A stretch of DNA of 64,000 nt from JBKHYJ01 sp046565505 (GCA_046565505.1 JBKHYJ010000061.1:124001-188000); one strand, 5' to 3'. Positions 34,351 to 43,397 are shown, numbered from the stretch's first letter. Notes: a model not told the origin generated them from the letters alone. Made by a program: numbers and translations.

Positions 34351-34772
34351 CGGGTGACAGTGGCTACAAAAGGCACAATAAGCCCCTGATTACTCAAAGG
34401 CTAAAATTGTGTCGTTTAATCAATACGGCCAAGAGGCTGAAGGGGGGCGTCCACCGGCCCCCTTCAAATTTACCCACGTTGAATTGAACGTACTATACTA
34501 TAAAAAAGTTCTCTACAATCATTGCAAATAAATTGTGCTTTAAGTCTCCGACCGGCGCTTCGCTAGGCCCGCTCCGGCCATCAAAATCCGGCACCCGCCC
34601 GCGCATGCGCCCCGCGCGGTCTCTCCGAAAAGCTCACCTAATTAAGGTTTTAACCCCGGCCGCTCTCCGCGCCGTGCGGCCTCCGCGGCTGACGCCATCC
34701 TTGACACGTCGTCATTTAATCAGTTACTCTTAAGTGTTACGATTAGAGAAAAATTCCCGATAGGAGCATGCC
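34351..34772. other. 422-base gap before rpmE
   Basis: No gene supported. The middle (34480-34545) is unusually AT-rich. The only signal I see is the rpmE promoter near the right end. Confidence 0.5.
34701..34730 (+). promoter_or_regulatory. promoter of rpmE
   Basis: TTGACA (34701-34706), 18-base spacer, TACTCT (34725-34730), 43 bases before the rpmE start. Confidence 0.6.
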
Positions 34773-34982
34773 GTGAAGCCTGATATTCATCCGAAATACG
34801 TGAACTCGACGGTGCATTGCGCGTGCGGCGAGACCTGGCAGACTCGCTCGACCAAGCCGGAGATTCGCCTTGAGATTTGCTCTAACTGTCACCCATTCTT
34901 CACGGGTAAGCAGAAGCTCGTTGACACGGCGGGTCGCGTCGAAAGGTTTAACCGCAAGTACGGTCGTAAAGCCGAAGCCTAA
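34773..34982 (+). CDS. rpmE: 50S ribosomal protein L31
   Basis: 69 residues, zinc-containing (C+) form: CACG and CSNCHPFF provide the four cysteines. Motifs KPDIHPKY and the tail VERFNRKYGRKAEA are usual. GTG start at 34773, with TAGGAG at 34761-34766. Directly followed by a long nested hairpin. Confidence 0.97.
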   Translation: MKPDIHPKYVNSTVHCACGETWQTRSTKPEIRLEICSNCHPFFTGKQKLVDTAGRVERFNRKYGRKAEA

Positions 34983-34996
34983 CTGGTTAACAACTC

Positions 34997-35110
34997 AATA
35001 TTGGTTGCCGGGCCGCCGGTCGCCTCGAGCTGCTGACCGCTCTCTATCCTTCGGAGCGCTGAGCAGGCTGAAGGCGAATATCAAGCGGCATCCGGCAACC
35101 AATATTTTTT
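34997..35110 (+). ncRNA. long nested hairpin with T-run behind rpmE
   Basis: AATATTGGTTGCCGG (34997-35011) pairs perfectly with CCGGCAACCAATATT (35092-35106), then T-run. Inside, going inward: GCCGC/GCGGC (35012-35016 with 35085-35089), CGCCT/AGGCG (35021-35025 with 35072-35076), CTGCT/AGCAG (35030-35034 with 35062-35066), CGCTC/GAGCG (35038-35042 with 35054-35058). The whole 110 bases can form one long rod. It may be the rpmE terminator, a small RNA or a mobile palindrome. Confidence 0.6.
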
Positions 35111-35116
35111 TATCCG

Positions 35117-35200
35117 GTTTTGGATTTTTGATCTGAGGTCGCGGGCTTCAGAGAGCGCGGCGCGGTCCGGGCTCCTTAATCCGAAACCTAAAATCAAGAT
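35117..35200. repeat. heptad-repeat facing arms before DUF1385
   Basis: Left arm GTTTTGG-ATTTTTG-ATCTGAG (35117-35137); right arm AATCCGA-AACCTAA-AATCAAG (35178-35198), opposite orientation. They lie directly behind the long hairpin and end 5 bases before the DUF1385 start. Confidence 0.5.
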
Positions 35201-35204
35201 TGAT

Positions 35205-36314
35205 ATGAGAGAAGATCAAATCATAGTCGGCGGGCAGGCGGTCATCGAAGGCGTGATGATGCGCGCGCCGCACTCTTACGCGGTCGCGGTACGCCGGCCC
35301 GACGGCCAGATCGCCTTCAAGGGCGAGCGGCTTCCGGTCCTGGCGGAGAAGTACCCCGTGTTAAAGCTGCCCGTGCTTCGCGGCTCCGCCGTGTTGATAC
35401 ACTCGATGATACTCGGCATTAAGGCGCTTAACTTTTCGGCAAACGTCGTATTTCATGAAGGCGACGGCGAATCGCCGGCCGAGAAGGAGTTCGAGCTACA
35501 GGCCGCGGCCGCGACTTCCGGCGTGATAGCAACGGCCCCGGTCATAGCCGCCGGGGCAAAGCGGGCGGCCCCCGCGGCCGAGAAAAAGAAGACCACGACG
35601 GCGGCAGCCGTGGGCTCTATGATATTCGCCGTTATCTTCAACGTGCTTTTATTCATCGTGCTGCCGCTGCTGCTGACCAACATGATCTTCGTCTATTTCG
35701 GCGGCGGCACTATGGGCGCCGGGTCCGTGAGCGGCGCATGGTACGCGGACGCGTGGGCGTGGGTCCAGGCGTCACTGAAGCCGGTCAGGCCGTCGGTTGC
35801 GTTCAACCTGGTGGACGGGCTGATCCGCATGACTTTCTTCCTGATTATGATCACGAGCTTCTCATTGTTGCGCGACATCCGCCGCGTGTTCGAGTACCAC
35901 GGCGCGGAGCACAAAGTCGTCTACACATGGGAAGCGGGCGAAGAGCTGACCGTGGAGAACGCGCGGCTCAAGCGGCGCCAGCACCCGCGGTGCGGCACCA
36001 GCTTTTTGATGATAGTCATGCTTGTCTCCATAGTCGCGTTCTCGGTCGTGAAATTCGATTCACTATTCCTGAATTTTCTGGTCCGCCTGTTGCTGATGCC
36101 CGTGGTCGCCGGCGTGTCTTATGAAATCATCCGCGCTTCCGCACGCAGCCGCGCCCAATGGTTCTTCTCTGTAATCACGCGGCCGGGCCTGTGGCTCCAG
36201 AACATCACGACCAAGGAGCCTGACGATTCGCAGCTGGAAGTGGCCCTCTTCGCGCTGAAAGAGTCCTTGAAGCTTGAGCCGCATGCCGAGCCCGAGCCGG
36301 CCCCGCTCGCCTAA
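35205..36314 (+). CDS. DUF1385 (YqhQ-like) membrane protein
   Basis: 369 residues. The N-terminal GGQAVIEGVMMRAPHSYAVAVR motif region is the DUF1385 hallmark, followed by four or five membrane spans (IFNVLLFIVLPLLLTNMIFV). Further family motifs are EYHGAEHKVVYTWEAGEELT and HPRCGTSFLM. Function is unknown; the EHK and HPRCGT motifs suggest a metal or catalytic site. The gene is next to prfA and prmC. An Ala-rich insertion of about 40 residues precedes the first span. Confidence 0.9.
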   Translation: MREDQIIVGGQAVIEGVMMRAPHSYAVAVRRPDGQIAFKGERLPVLAEKYPVLKLPVLRGSAVLIHSMILGIKALNFSANVVFHEGDGESPAEKEFELQAAAATSGVIATAPVIAAGAKRAAPAAEKKKTTTAAAVGSMIFAVIFNVLLFIVLPLLLTNMIFVYFGGGTMGAGSVSGAWYADAWAWVQASLKPVRPSVAFNLVDGLIRMTFFLIMITSFSLLRDIRRVFEYHGAEHKVVYTWEAGEELTVENARLKRRQHPRCGTSFLMIVMLVSIVAFSVVKFDSLFLNFLVRLLLMPVVAGVSYEIIRASARSRAQWFFSVITRPGLWLQNITTKEPDDSQLEVALFALKESLKLEPHAEPEPAPLA

Positions 36315-36400
36315 GGGGCGTCGGCAGGTCGTCGGCGGCCCGTAAGAGATAATCGCCGGATTCCGGCGGCACAATCCTGACGGCCGATTGCTGAGGTTTT

Positions 36401-37480
36401 ATGTTCGACAAACTCGACTCGATTGAAGAGAAGTACGAAGAGCTTTCGCGGCAGCTAGGCGACCCCGAGCTGCTGGCCGATCAGCAGAAGTATACAAAGA
36501 CGGCCAAGCAGCACAGAGAATTGGAAGAGGTGGTCGCCCGATACCGCGAGTTCAAGGCGCTTGACCGGGGCATACGCGAAACGAAGGAGATGCTCGAAGC
36601 CGAGGATGACCCCGAGATGCTGAGCCTTGCGCGTGCGGAGCTCGCGGAGCTCGAGCAGCGGCGCGGCGCGGTCGAAGCCGGGCTGAGACTCTTACTGTTG
36701 CCCAAGGACCCGAACGACGAAAAGAACGTCATACTGGAAATTCGCGCCGGGACGGGGGGCGACGAGGCGACGCTTTTTGCCGCCGAGATGATGCGCCTCT
36801 ATACGCGCTACGCGGAGCGGCAGAAGTGGCGCGTGCAGGTGCTCGAAGCGTCGGAGTCCGGCATAGGCGGGATCAAGGAAGCCATACTGCTGATCGAAGG
36901 CGACAAGGTTTTTTCTAAGCTCAAGCACGAGTCGGGCGTTCACCGCGTGCAGCGCGTGCCGCAGACCGAAGCGTCGGGCCGCATACACACCTCTGCCATT
37001 ACGGTCGCTGTGCTCCCGGAGGCCGAAGAGGTCGATATTAAGATAGACCCGAAGGACCTGCGCATCGACACGTTCTGCTCTTCGGGGCCGGGCGGGCAGT
37101 CGGTCAACACTACTTATTCGGCGGTCCGCATCACGCACCTGCCGACTAACACCGTGGTCTCGATGCAGGACGAGAAGTCGCAGATTAAGAACCGCGAGAA
37201 GGCCATGCGGGTGTTGCGCTCGCGCCTGCTTGAGATGGAGCAGGACAAGCAGCACGAAGCGATCGCCAGCGAGCGGCGCTCGATGGTCGGCTCCGGCGAC
37301 CGCTCGGAGAAAATCCGCACCTATAACTTCAAAGACAATCGCGTGACGGACCACCGCATAGGTTACACGTCGCACCAGCTCGACCTGTTTATGGAAGGCG
37401 CGATAGGCGACCTCATCGACGCGCTGGTCTCGCACTATCAAGCGGAAAAGCTGAAGGCCGACAACGAGGCCGCCGCTTGA
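36401..37480 (+). CDS. prfA: peptide chain release factor 1
   Basis: 359 residues. Reads UAG and UAA stop codons and triggers peptidyl-tRNA hydrolysis. The stop-codon tripeptide is PQT in RVPQTEASGRIHTS (the P-x-T type of RF1, unlike SPF of RF2), and GPGGQSVNTTYSAVRI has the catalytic GGQ. GAGG precedes the ATG. The next gene, prmC, methylates this GGQ glutamine. Confidence 0.98.
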   Translation: MFDKLDSIEEKYEELSRQLGDPELLADQQKYTKTAKQHRELEEVVARYREFKALDRGIRETKEMLEAEDDPEMLSLARAELAELEQRRGAVEAGLRLLLLPKDPNDEKNVILEIRAGTGGDEATLFAAEMMRLYTRYAERQKWRVQVLEASESGIGGIKEAILLIEGDKVFSKLKHESGVHRVQRVPQTEASGRIHTSAITVAVLPEAEEVDIKIDPKDLRIDTFCSSGPGGQSVNTTYSAVRITHLPTNTVVSMQDEKSQIKNREKAMRVLRSRLLEMEQDKQHEAIASERRSMVGSGDRSEKIRTYNFKDNRVTDHRIGYTSHQLDLFMEGAIGDLIDALVSHYQAEKLKADNEAAA

Positions 37481-37503
37481 GGGCGGCGGAATGCGGACCA
37501 CAG

Positions 37504-37575
37504 GCTGCGGATTTCTAAGCCCCGTGCTCTCCTAAATCAAGCCCGGAATCTCGAACCCGGAAACTATAAATCCGC
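37504..37575. repeat. heptad repeats with inverted ends between prfA and prmC
   Basis: CTAAATC-AAGCCCG-GAATCTC-GAACCCG-GAAACTA-TAAATCC (37532-37573) has six 7-base units. Ends are inverted: GCGGATTT (37507-37514) and AAATCCGC (37568-37575). Confidence 0.55.
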
Positions 37576-37601
37576 GGCGACTGACCCGCGCCCCAGTTTG
37601 A

Positions 37602-38486
37602 ATGCCTACGATAGCAGAAGCAATCGCCGCAGGCGCAGACATGCTGCGTGCCTCAGGGGTAAGCCAGGAGCGGCGCGCGGCCGGCGTTCTGCTATGCCAC
37701 GCGCTCGGCATAGATCGTACGGGCCTCCTGACCAGATCAGGCGAGCAGGTTGACGCGACCTCCTACGAAGCGTACCTCGCGTACGTCGGGCGCCGCGCGG
37801 CGGGCGAGCCGTTGCAGTACATCACCGGCCATCAAGAGTTTTACGGCCTGGACTTCATAGTTACGCGCGACGTGCTGATCCCCAGGCCCGAGACCGAATT
37901 CCTGGTCGAGCGGGTAATCAACCTGCATCGCGCCGGCCGCGCGCAAGGGCCGCCCGTCATCGTCGACGTAGGCACAGGGTCGGGTTGCATAGCCGTTGCG
38001 CTCGCCCATCACATACCGGCCGCGCGCGTGATTGCCATTGACATTTCGCGCGCGGCGCTCGACGTTGCGCGCGCCAATGCGGAACGCCACCGAGTCCAAG
38101 ATCGAATAGAGTTCGTCGAAGGCGACCTGCTCGCACCGCTCCGCGATTACACCCGCGGGGCGCGCGGCCTTGAGGCGGCGGTCGATTTTCTCGCGTCGAA
38201 CCCGCCTTATGTCGAGGAAGGGACCCCGGAGGCGGTTAGCCCCGAAGTGCGAGATTGGGAGCCCCCCGTTGCGCTTTATGGCGGCGCGGATGGGTTGGAT
38301 TATTACCCGCGCCTGCTTGCCGACGGGGCGCGATACCTGAAATCAGATGGCTACCTGGTTTGCGAGATAGGCTACGCCCAACTCGACGCCATACGCGGAA
38401 TGATCGATGCGACGAAGTGGGAGCTGGTTGACGTGACTCGCGACCTTCAAGGCATACCTCGAACGCTCTCCGTCAGGAAAATCTAG
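37602..38486 (+). CDS. prmC: release factor glutamine methyltransferase
   Basis: 294 residues. Methylates the GGQ glutamine of release factors using S-adenosylmethionine. The SAM site is VDVGTGSGCIAVALA, the catalytic motif is FLASNPPYVEEG, and RPETEFLVE precedes it. Length and position behind prfA agree. No strong ribosome-binding site before the ATG. Confidence 0.97.
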   Translation: MPTIAEAIAAGADMLRASGVSQERRAAGVLLCHALGIDRTGLLTRSGEQVDATSYEAYLAYVGRRAAGEPLQYITGHQEFYGLDFIVTRDVLIPRPETEFLVERVINLHRAGRAQGPPVIVDVGTGSGCIAVALAHHIPAARVIAIDISRAALDVARANAERHRVQDRIEFVEGDLLAPLRDYTRGARGLEAAVDFLASNPPYVEEGTPEAVSPEVRDWEPPVALYGGADGLDYYPRLLADGARYLKSDGYLVCEIGYAQLDAIRGMIDATKWELVDVTRDLQGIPRTLSVRKI

Positions 38487-38627
38487 CGATGCCGCCTTAG
38501 CACTTCTTCGAGATGACGCTGATGATTCCAAGCTCCGAGCGCCCGCGACCAATCGCCGAGGCGCTTGAAAAACCGGGCGGCGGCGGATGAGAATGGGGAA
38601 CCCGTCATTGGATGAGATAAGGCGTTT

Positions 38628-39803
38628 GTGAGTAACGCGGGCAATAGGAAAATGCTGGTTCTCTTAATCACTCTCGCGCTAATCGCGCCGCCGGCCGGGT
38701 CAACTCAGTCGGCTAACCCCAAGGGCGCGGCCGTCATGCCCGTTCAACGCCCCTTGCGGGTGGCGTTAGTCGGGCTTGCGCCCCGCCTTGCCGCGGGCGG
38801 CGCCGCGGAGGCGGGCGCAATCGAGGCGTCTTTGAAAGACGCGCTAGCGCGGGACCCGCGGGTGGTGATGACCGACCCATCTCAGCTTCGGTCGGCGCTC
38901 GCGGGGATTAAATACGACGGCTCGATCAACCTGAGCAAGGATGAGGCGCGTCGCCTCGGGTCCGCCATCGGGTGTGATTTTTTCATAGTCGGCAAAGCGG
39001 AAGTCTTCACGCGCAGCGAGCGGCAGAACGAGGAGCATGAGGAAGCTTTCGCCGGCGTGATGGTCGTCGATGGCCGCGGTGGCGCGCTCGCCGTTTTTGA
39101 TTTCCTGAATGAGCGCGCGCCGGCTAAAGGGGACGCGCTCGCCGCCTTGATTAAGGCGCTCGGCTCACGCGTCGCCTTTTACGTCGAAAGGATGAATGAG
39201 TTTCGCGCCGCCCGCGAGGCGACGCCCGCGCAAGCCATTTCGGCCCGCGCGGGGGATGCGGGCGCGCCCGGCCTCGAAAAGGTCGTAGACCTGCCGGACA
39301 CGGAATCGGCCGCGGGAGCCGGTTTCAAGGCCCCGGAGTTTTTCAATCGTGTGAAGCCGGAGTACACCGACGCGGCGGACCAAGCCAACATCACCGCCAC
39401 CGTCGAGGCCACGGCGGTCTTTCGCGCGAGCGGGGAGGTGGGAGAAATAGAGATAACCCGGTGGGCAGGGTTCGGGTTGGACGAATCGGCCGAGCGCGCT
39501 ATACGCCGGTTGAAGTTCAAACCGGCGACGCGCGACGGGAAGCCCATCAGCGTGCGCGCGGGCGTGCGCTACAACTTCCGCCGCGTAGATGATTCAAATG
39601 TTAAGCCTCCGCCGCCCGCGGCGAACCCTGACGGGAAAATCGAAAAGAATCCGACCAAACTGAATCGAAGTGATTATTACGGGGGCCGGGCTCAGGCCCC
39701 CGTAGATGCAACGCGACTAAAGCCCCGTAGTCCCTTGGCAAGTGCAGGTATTGTTGGTCAAATCTCTGTCGGAGATGGTGAACACAGTTCCGTCCGGCAG
39801 TAA
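38628..39803 (+). CDS. secreted protein with C-terminal TonB-like domain
   Basis: 391 residues. GTG start, or the ATG at 38652 that begins the hydrophobic MLVLLITLALIAPPAG signal. Residues about 45-190 look like a domain that predicts a periplasmic nucleotide-free fold (LRVALVGLAPRLAAGG, DFFIVGKAEVF), possibly CsgG/curli-like, but uncertain. Residues about 240-325 resemble the TonB C-terminal domain (PEYTDAADQANITATVEATA, AERAIRRLKFKPAT). The last 60 residues are a tail whose coding overlaps the 3' end of the facing gene by 87 bases and runs through a hairpin. Confidence 0.7.
   Translation: MSNAGNRKMLVLLITLALIAPPAGSTQSANPKGAAVMPVQRPLRVALVGLAPRLAAGGAAEAGAIEASLKDALARDPRVVMTDPSQLRSALAGIKYDGSINLSKDEARRLGSAIGCDFFIVGKAEVFTRSERQNEEHEEAFAGVMVVDGRGGALAVFDFLNERAPAKGDALAALIKALGSRVAFYVERMNEFRAAREATPAQAISARAGDAGAPGLEKVVDLPDTESAAGAGFKAPEFFNRVKPEYTDAADQANITATVEATAVFRASGEVGEIEITRWAGFGLDESAERAIRRLKFKPATRDGKPISVRAGVRYNFRRVDDSNVKPPPPAANPDGKIEKNPTKLNRSDYYGGRAQAPVDATRLKPRSPLASAGIVGQISVGDGEHSSVRQ
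39678..39704 (-). terminator. 10-bp hairpin at the 3' end of the propeller-like gene
   Basis: TACGGGGGCC and GGCCCCCGTA, loop GGGCTCA, 12 bases behind the stop of the minus-strand gene. It lies inside the coding tail of the plus-strand TonB-like gene. No T-tract. Confidence 0.5.
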
Positions 39804-40802
39804 CTGAACTGACGCCGTGCCCCTGTTGGCTTGCCCAGAGATCTTAACCAGCACCCTCCGGTCAGGCGTGTTGTGCTGCAACGTCACGTCCGAGCCTTTG
39901 ATTATCAGCGAGCCGGTGCCGCTGACCGACAGGCCGCCGCAATTGGTAAACTGGTAATCCCCCGTCGTCGTGTTCAGCAGCAATATGTTCCCGTTGCTCT
40001 CGTCTTGCAGGCATGTGTTGAACGCGCCGCCGGCCGCGGACGCGAAATCCAGGTCGCCCACGCCGCCTACGCCTGTGAATCCCAGGTCCGTTGACGTTCC
40101 GTTCGGGTTAAGAATATCAATCTCACCCACCATGCCCGCGGAGGCGAAGATCGTCCCATCCGAGCGCACGGCCAAGCCGCCATAAAATTCGTCTGTGGGG
40201 ACCGTGGTCAGGATCGCGCCCGTCTGGGGGTCAATCGTGTTGAGGAATGATAGCTGCTGCTCGCCGAAAACAATGCTCGTCTCGTAGAGCGTACCGCTCG
40301 GGGCGAACGCGATTGCGCCTCCCAGGTTCGCTATTTCGGCGCGTACCGCGGCCGCGCCCGTGGTCTTGTCTATCGTGACCAGTATGGTGCTCGTTTCGGT
40401 GGCGACGGAGCCGAATAACAGGTCCGTACCCGGCTGCACGGCCAGGTCATTGACGCCGATCGGGGTGCCGCCGAGCGTGATGGGGACGGAATAAATCTGC
40501 GCCCCTGTTGCCGGGTTGATGCGGACGAGGTTACTCGTGCCTACGCCGGGCGGGCCCGTGATGGTCGATCCGTATAGCGCGCCGGTCGAGTCGGACGCCA
40601 GGCCGCTCAGGCCCGGGACGGAGTCAGGGTGCCCCACTACGGTGCCGGCTCCGTTCGCCTGATTAATAATTATCAATGAGCCGGGGTTTGACGGAGAGCC
40701 CGTGCCGATCCCTCCGTATAGCGTCTGGGCTGCCGCATTCTTACTCGGGGCTAGTAACACGAGGGCTGCCGCCATCGTGATCCCCATAAGGACTTTCCTC
40801 AT
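39717..40802 (-). CDS. secreted propeller-like repeat protein
   Basis: 361 residues with a signal peptide (MRKVLMGITMAAALVLLAPS, cleavage near AAA-QT). The body has repeats of the kind seen in beta-propellers or lactonase-like folds: SLIIINQANGAG, NLVRINPATGAQIYS, LVTIDKTTGAA, NTIDPQTGAILTTV and DILNPNGTSTDLG, each about 45-55 residues apart. CNTCTCQ at the C-terminus is a short Cys cluster. No catalytic residues recognised. GGGAG precedes the ATG. Confidence 0.65.
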   Translation of the reverse strand: MRKVLMGITMAAALVLLAPSKNAAAQTLYGGIGTGSPSNPGSLIIINQANGAGTVVGHPDSVPGLSGLASDSTGALYGSTITGPPGVGTSNLVRINPATGAQIYSVPITLGGTPIGVNDLAVQPGTDLLFGSVATETSTILVTIDKTTGAAAVRAEIANLGGAIAFAPSGTLYETSIVFGEQQLSFLNTIDPQTGAILTTVPTDEFYGGLAVRSDGTIFASAGMVGEIDILNPNGTSTDLGFTGVGGVGDLDFASAAGGAFNTCLQDESNGNILLLNTTTGDYQFTNCGGLSVSGTGSLIIKGSDVTLQHNTPDRRVLVKISGQANRGTASVQLLPDGTVFTISDRDLTNNTCTCQGTTGL

Positions 40803-40976
40803 ACTTATCTCCCTTGATCGTCAGGTGTGCCGCTGCTGTAAGGTTCGCAGCTTGTATGATTCTAGGTAGGCTGTCCAGTTATTCACAATCGCCCACTGGC
40901 CTACTAGAGATAAGACTCTAATAGCGCGAACGGAAACATGCAAATGGCGGCCATGGTCAGCTCTCGTCTGAGCATT

Positions 40977-43259
40977 TCAGCCCCGGCCATCGTAATTGGC
41001 CGGCGTGAATGACCTGTCGCCGGTCCGCAAGCTCGGCCTGTGGGCCTTGCAGCGCGGGCGGCGCGTGATTCTCTTGGCGAGCCCGAGCCGCGCCCCGCAG
41101 ATTTCACACTGGCCGGCGGCGCGGCGTTGCGCTCTCATTATCTCTTCGGCGGCTTCTTCCTTTTCTCTGCGCTTCAACTCGACGAGCTCAAAAGCCAGCA
41201 TCTCCCCTTCCTGCCTCTTGAGCCTGGCGCGTTCTTCGCCTGCCTTGACCTCCGAGTACTCCTCTTCCGTCAGTATGGCCTTCAGCCATAGCTGAACGTC
41301 GCGGCTGGCGAGCGCAAGCCACTGTCCCTTCGGGCTGAACACGACGGGGTGCCAACTGATCTCCCTGAACCAGAGCGTCTTTATGACGCGCCCCGTTGAC
41401 AGCCTCCATATCCTGATCGTCTGCCCCAGGCTCCCTGCCGCCACCAACTCGCCGTCCGGGGAGAACGCGACCGACGTAACGTCGTTGACGTGGCCGCGCA
41501 GCGTCTGCACGTCGCGGCCCGTGGCCACGTCCCATATCTTCACCAGCTTATCTTCGGCTCCCGACGCCAGCAGCCGGCCGTCGGGGCTGAAGGCGAGCGA
41601 CTCCACCCCGCCCGCGTGCCCCTCGAAAGCTCGCACCTCCGCGCCCGTCGCCACTTCCCACAGCTTGATAGTCTTATCAATGCTCCCCGACGCGAGCAGC
41701 GAGCCGTCCGGGCTGAAGACGGCCGAAGTGACCGCGCGGGTGTGGCCCTCGAAAGGCTCGACCTCCTGCCCCGTCACGACCCTCCATAACCTCACCGTAC
41801 GGTCATGGCTGGCGGAGGCAAGCCACTGGCCGTCGGGGCTGAAGGTCACGGCCGCCACCTCGCCGTCGTGCCCGCTCAGCGTGCGAAATTCCTGCCCTGT
41901 GCACACGTCCCACAACTTGATGTCGCGGTCACGGCTTGCCGACGCCAGCCACTGACTGTCCGGGCTGAAGGCGACCGAGTTGACGCTAGACGTGTGCCCG
42001 CGCAACGAGTGGACCGGGATGCCCGTGTCCACTTCCCATATTTTGATCCCTTCGTACAGGAAGCCCGTCGCGACGAGCCGCCCATCCGGGCTGATGGCGA
42101 CAGACCGCGCGTAATCGCGCGTGTCCATCTCGTACTGTTTGTAGAACAGGTCGTATATGCCCCTCAGCTCCTGCTGGATCTGCGAGAGCATCTCCATGAA
42201 CTGGACGCCCGCGCGGTAAGACTTAGCCGCAGCCAGCTGCTGCTCCACGGTTTGAAACACGTTTGAAAGGGACTGGCGCTTTTCGGGCTTGGCGACGACG
42301 TAATGCTTGAGCAATTCCGCGTCGCGGCTGACCTCCGCGATCATCTCTTGAACGGGTTTCATCAGCCGGTCTAGCAGCGTGTCTACCTGCGGCCGCAGGC
42401 CATCGAATGCCTTGTCGCTTCTCGCGCGCTCGTAGTACCTCGGGTCGCCTTTGATGGCGTATTCCAGGCTGAAGACCGCGCCTTCCGCGTCGCACATTAT
42501 CGCGGCGAGGCACGCCTTCTGGTAGTGGGCCTCGTACAGCCTCGGGTTCAGTTCTATGGCCTCGCTTAAATGCTTCAAGCCGTCCCCGAATTGCCGCTGT
42601 ATGGCGCAAACGATGGCTGCGAAGTAGTGGGCCTCCGCCGACTGCCGCGCGTCGCTCGGGCGCGCGTACTTCGCGGCTTTAGAAAAGTATTCCAGCGCCT
42701 TGGAAAGATTTATCAGGTGATAAAGGCAGATGTTCGCGATCGAGCGGAGCACGGAGAAATCCGGGTAGTTGCGCTTCTCCGCGCCCAGGAAATCCGCGAG
42801 CGCCTCCTCGTACCACCCGTTCAGATACGCCTTCTCCGCGCGGCTGCGGAAGGCGCGCGCCTCGCGCTCGAATTCCGCCAAGCGTATCTCCTGAAGGATG
42901 TTGCTCAGAGTCTCCTGGTGCATCTCGATCTTCCACACTATGTCGCCCATCAAAGGGTGGAAGTCGGCGTTGAGCTGGTCCACGCCCCCGGCGAGCTTCT
43001 CCAGCCCGAACTCCAGGTGATAATGTGATTCATCACCCGGGCTGCTAATCCCCGACCCGAGCGCGCCCAGGCCCGACTCAAGCGCGGTCTGGTAATCCCG
43101 CTGGCTTAGCGTCACCTCCATCACGCCCGACACCGTCAGCGGCATGTCGAAGCTTACGGCCTGTCTCTCGAAGGCCCGCTCGAAGCCTTCTATCAAATCG
43201 CGGTTGCTCAGGAACTCACTCCAGGTTTGAGTGCCAAGATAAACGTCGCACAGCGCCAT
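40977..43259 (-). CDS. TPR-WD40 repeat protein with C-terminal Cys cluster
   Basis: 760 residues from an ATG with AAGGAG 10 bases upstream. About 1-130: domain I do not recognise. About 135-290: tetratricopeptide-like repeats (AEKAYLNGWYEEALADF, ALEYFSKAAKYA, YEAHYQKACLAAIMCDAEGA). About 310-375: helical. About 383-675: seven WD40 repeats (LLASGSIDKTIKLWEVATG, LLASGAEDKLVKIWDVATG and similar). The end has a charged coiled-coil and C-E-I-C ... C-K-A-H, a possible zinc site. Probably a cytoplasmic scaffold; no enzyme domain seen. Confidence 0.8.
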   Translation of the reverse strand: MALCDVYLGTQTWSEFLSNRDLIEGFERAFERQAVSFDMPLTVSGVMEVTLSQRDYQTALESGLGALGSGISSPGDESHYHLEFGLEKLAGGVDQLNADFHPLMGDIVWKIEMHQETLSNILQEIRLAEFEREARAFRSRAEKAYLNGWYEEALADFLGAEKRNYPDFSVLRSIANICLYHLINLSKALEYFSKAAKYARPSDARQSAEAHYFAAIVCAIQRQFGDGLKHLSEAIELNPRLYEAHYQKACLAAIMCDAEGAVFSLEYAIKGDPRYYERARSDKAFDGLRPQVDTLLDRLMKPVQEMIAEVSRDAELLKHYVVAKPEKRQSLSNVFQTVEQQLAAAKSYRAGVQFMEMLSQIQQELRGIYDLFYKQYEMDTRDYARSVAISPDGRLVATGFLYEGIKIWEVDTGIPVHSLRGHTSSVNSVAFSPDSQWLASASRDRDIKLWDVCTGQEFRTLSGHDGEVAAVTFSPDGQWLASASHDRTVRLWRVVTGQEVEPFEGHTRAVTSAVFSPDGSLLASGSIDKTIKLWEVATGAEVRAFEGHAGGVESLAFSPDGRLLASGAEDKLVKIWDVATGRDVQTLRGHVNDVTSVAFSPDGELVAAGSLGQTIRIWRLSTGRVIKTLWFREISWHPVVFSPKGQWLALASRDVQLWLKAILTEEEYSEVKAGEERARLKRQEGEMLAFELVELKRREKEEAAEEIMRAQRRAAGQCEICGARLGLAKRITRRPRCKAHRPSLRTGDRSFTPANYDGRG

Positions 43260-43375
43260 TTCCGGGAAACTCCTTGCAGGTACAACCTCGCCTCGGGCGG
43301 GCACACTGAATCTAGGATAGAAGAGAAGCCATCAGCCGTCCAGCTTTATTGATTCAATCACACGTCGCCCCGGCA

Positions 43376-43397
43376 TAAAAATCCCCCGCGAGCGCGG
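43376..43397 (-). terminator. terminator behind the PfkB gene
   Basis: On the minus strand CCGCGCTCGCGG runs into GGGATTTTTA, 112 bases past the PfkB stop. Short stem, good T-run. The 250-base gap 43260-43509 shows nothing else. Confidence 0.45.
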
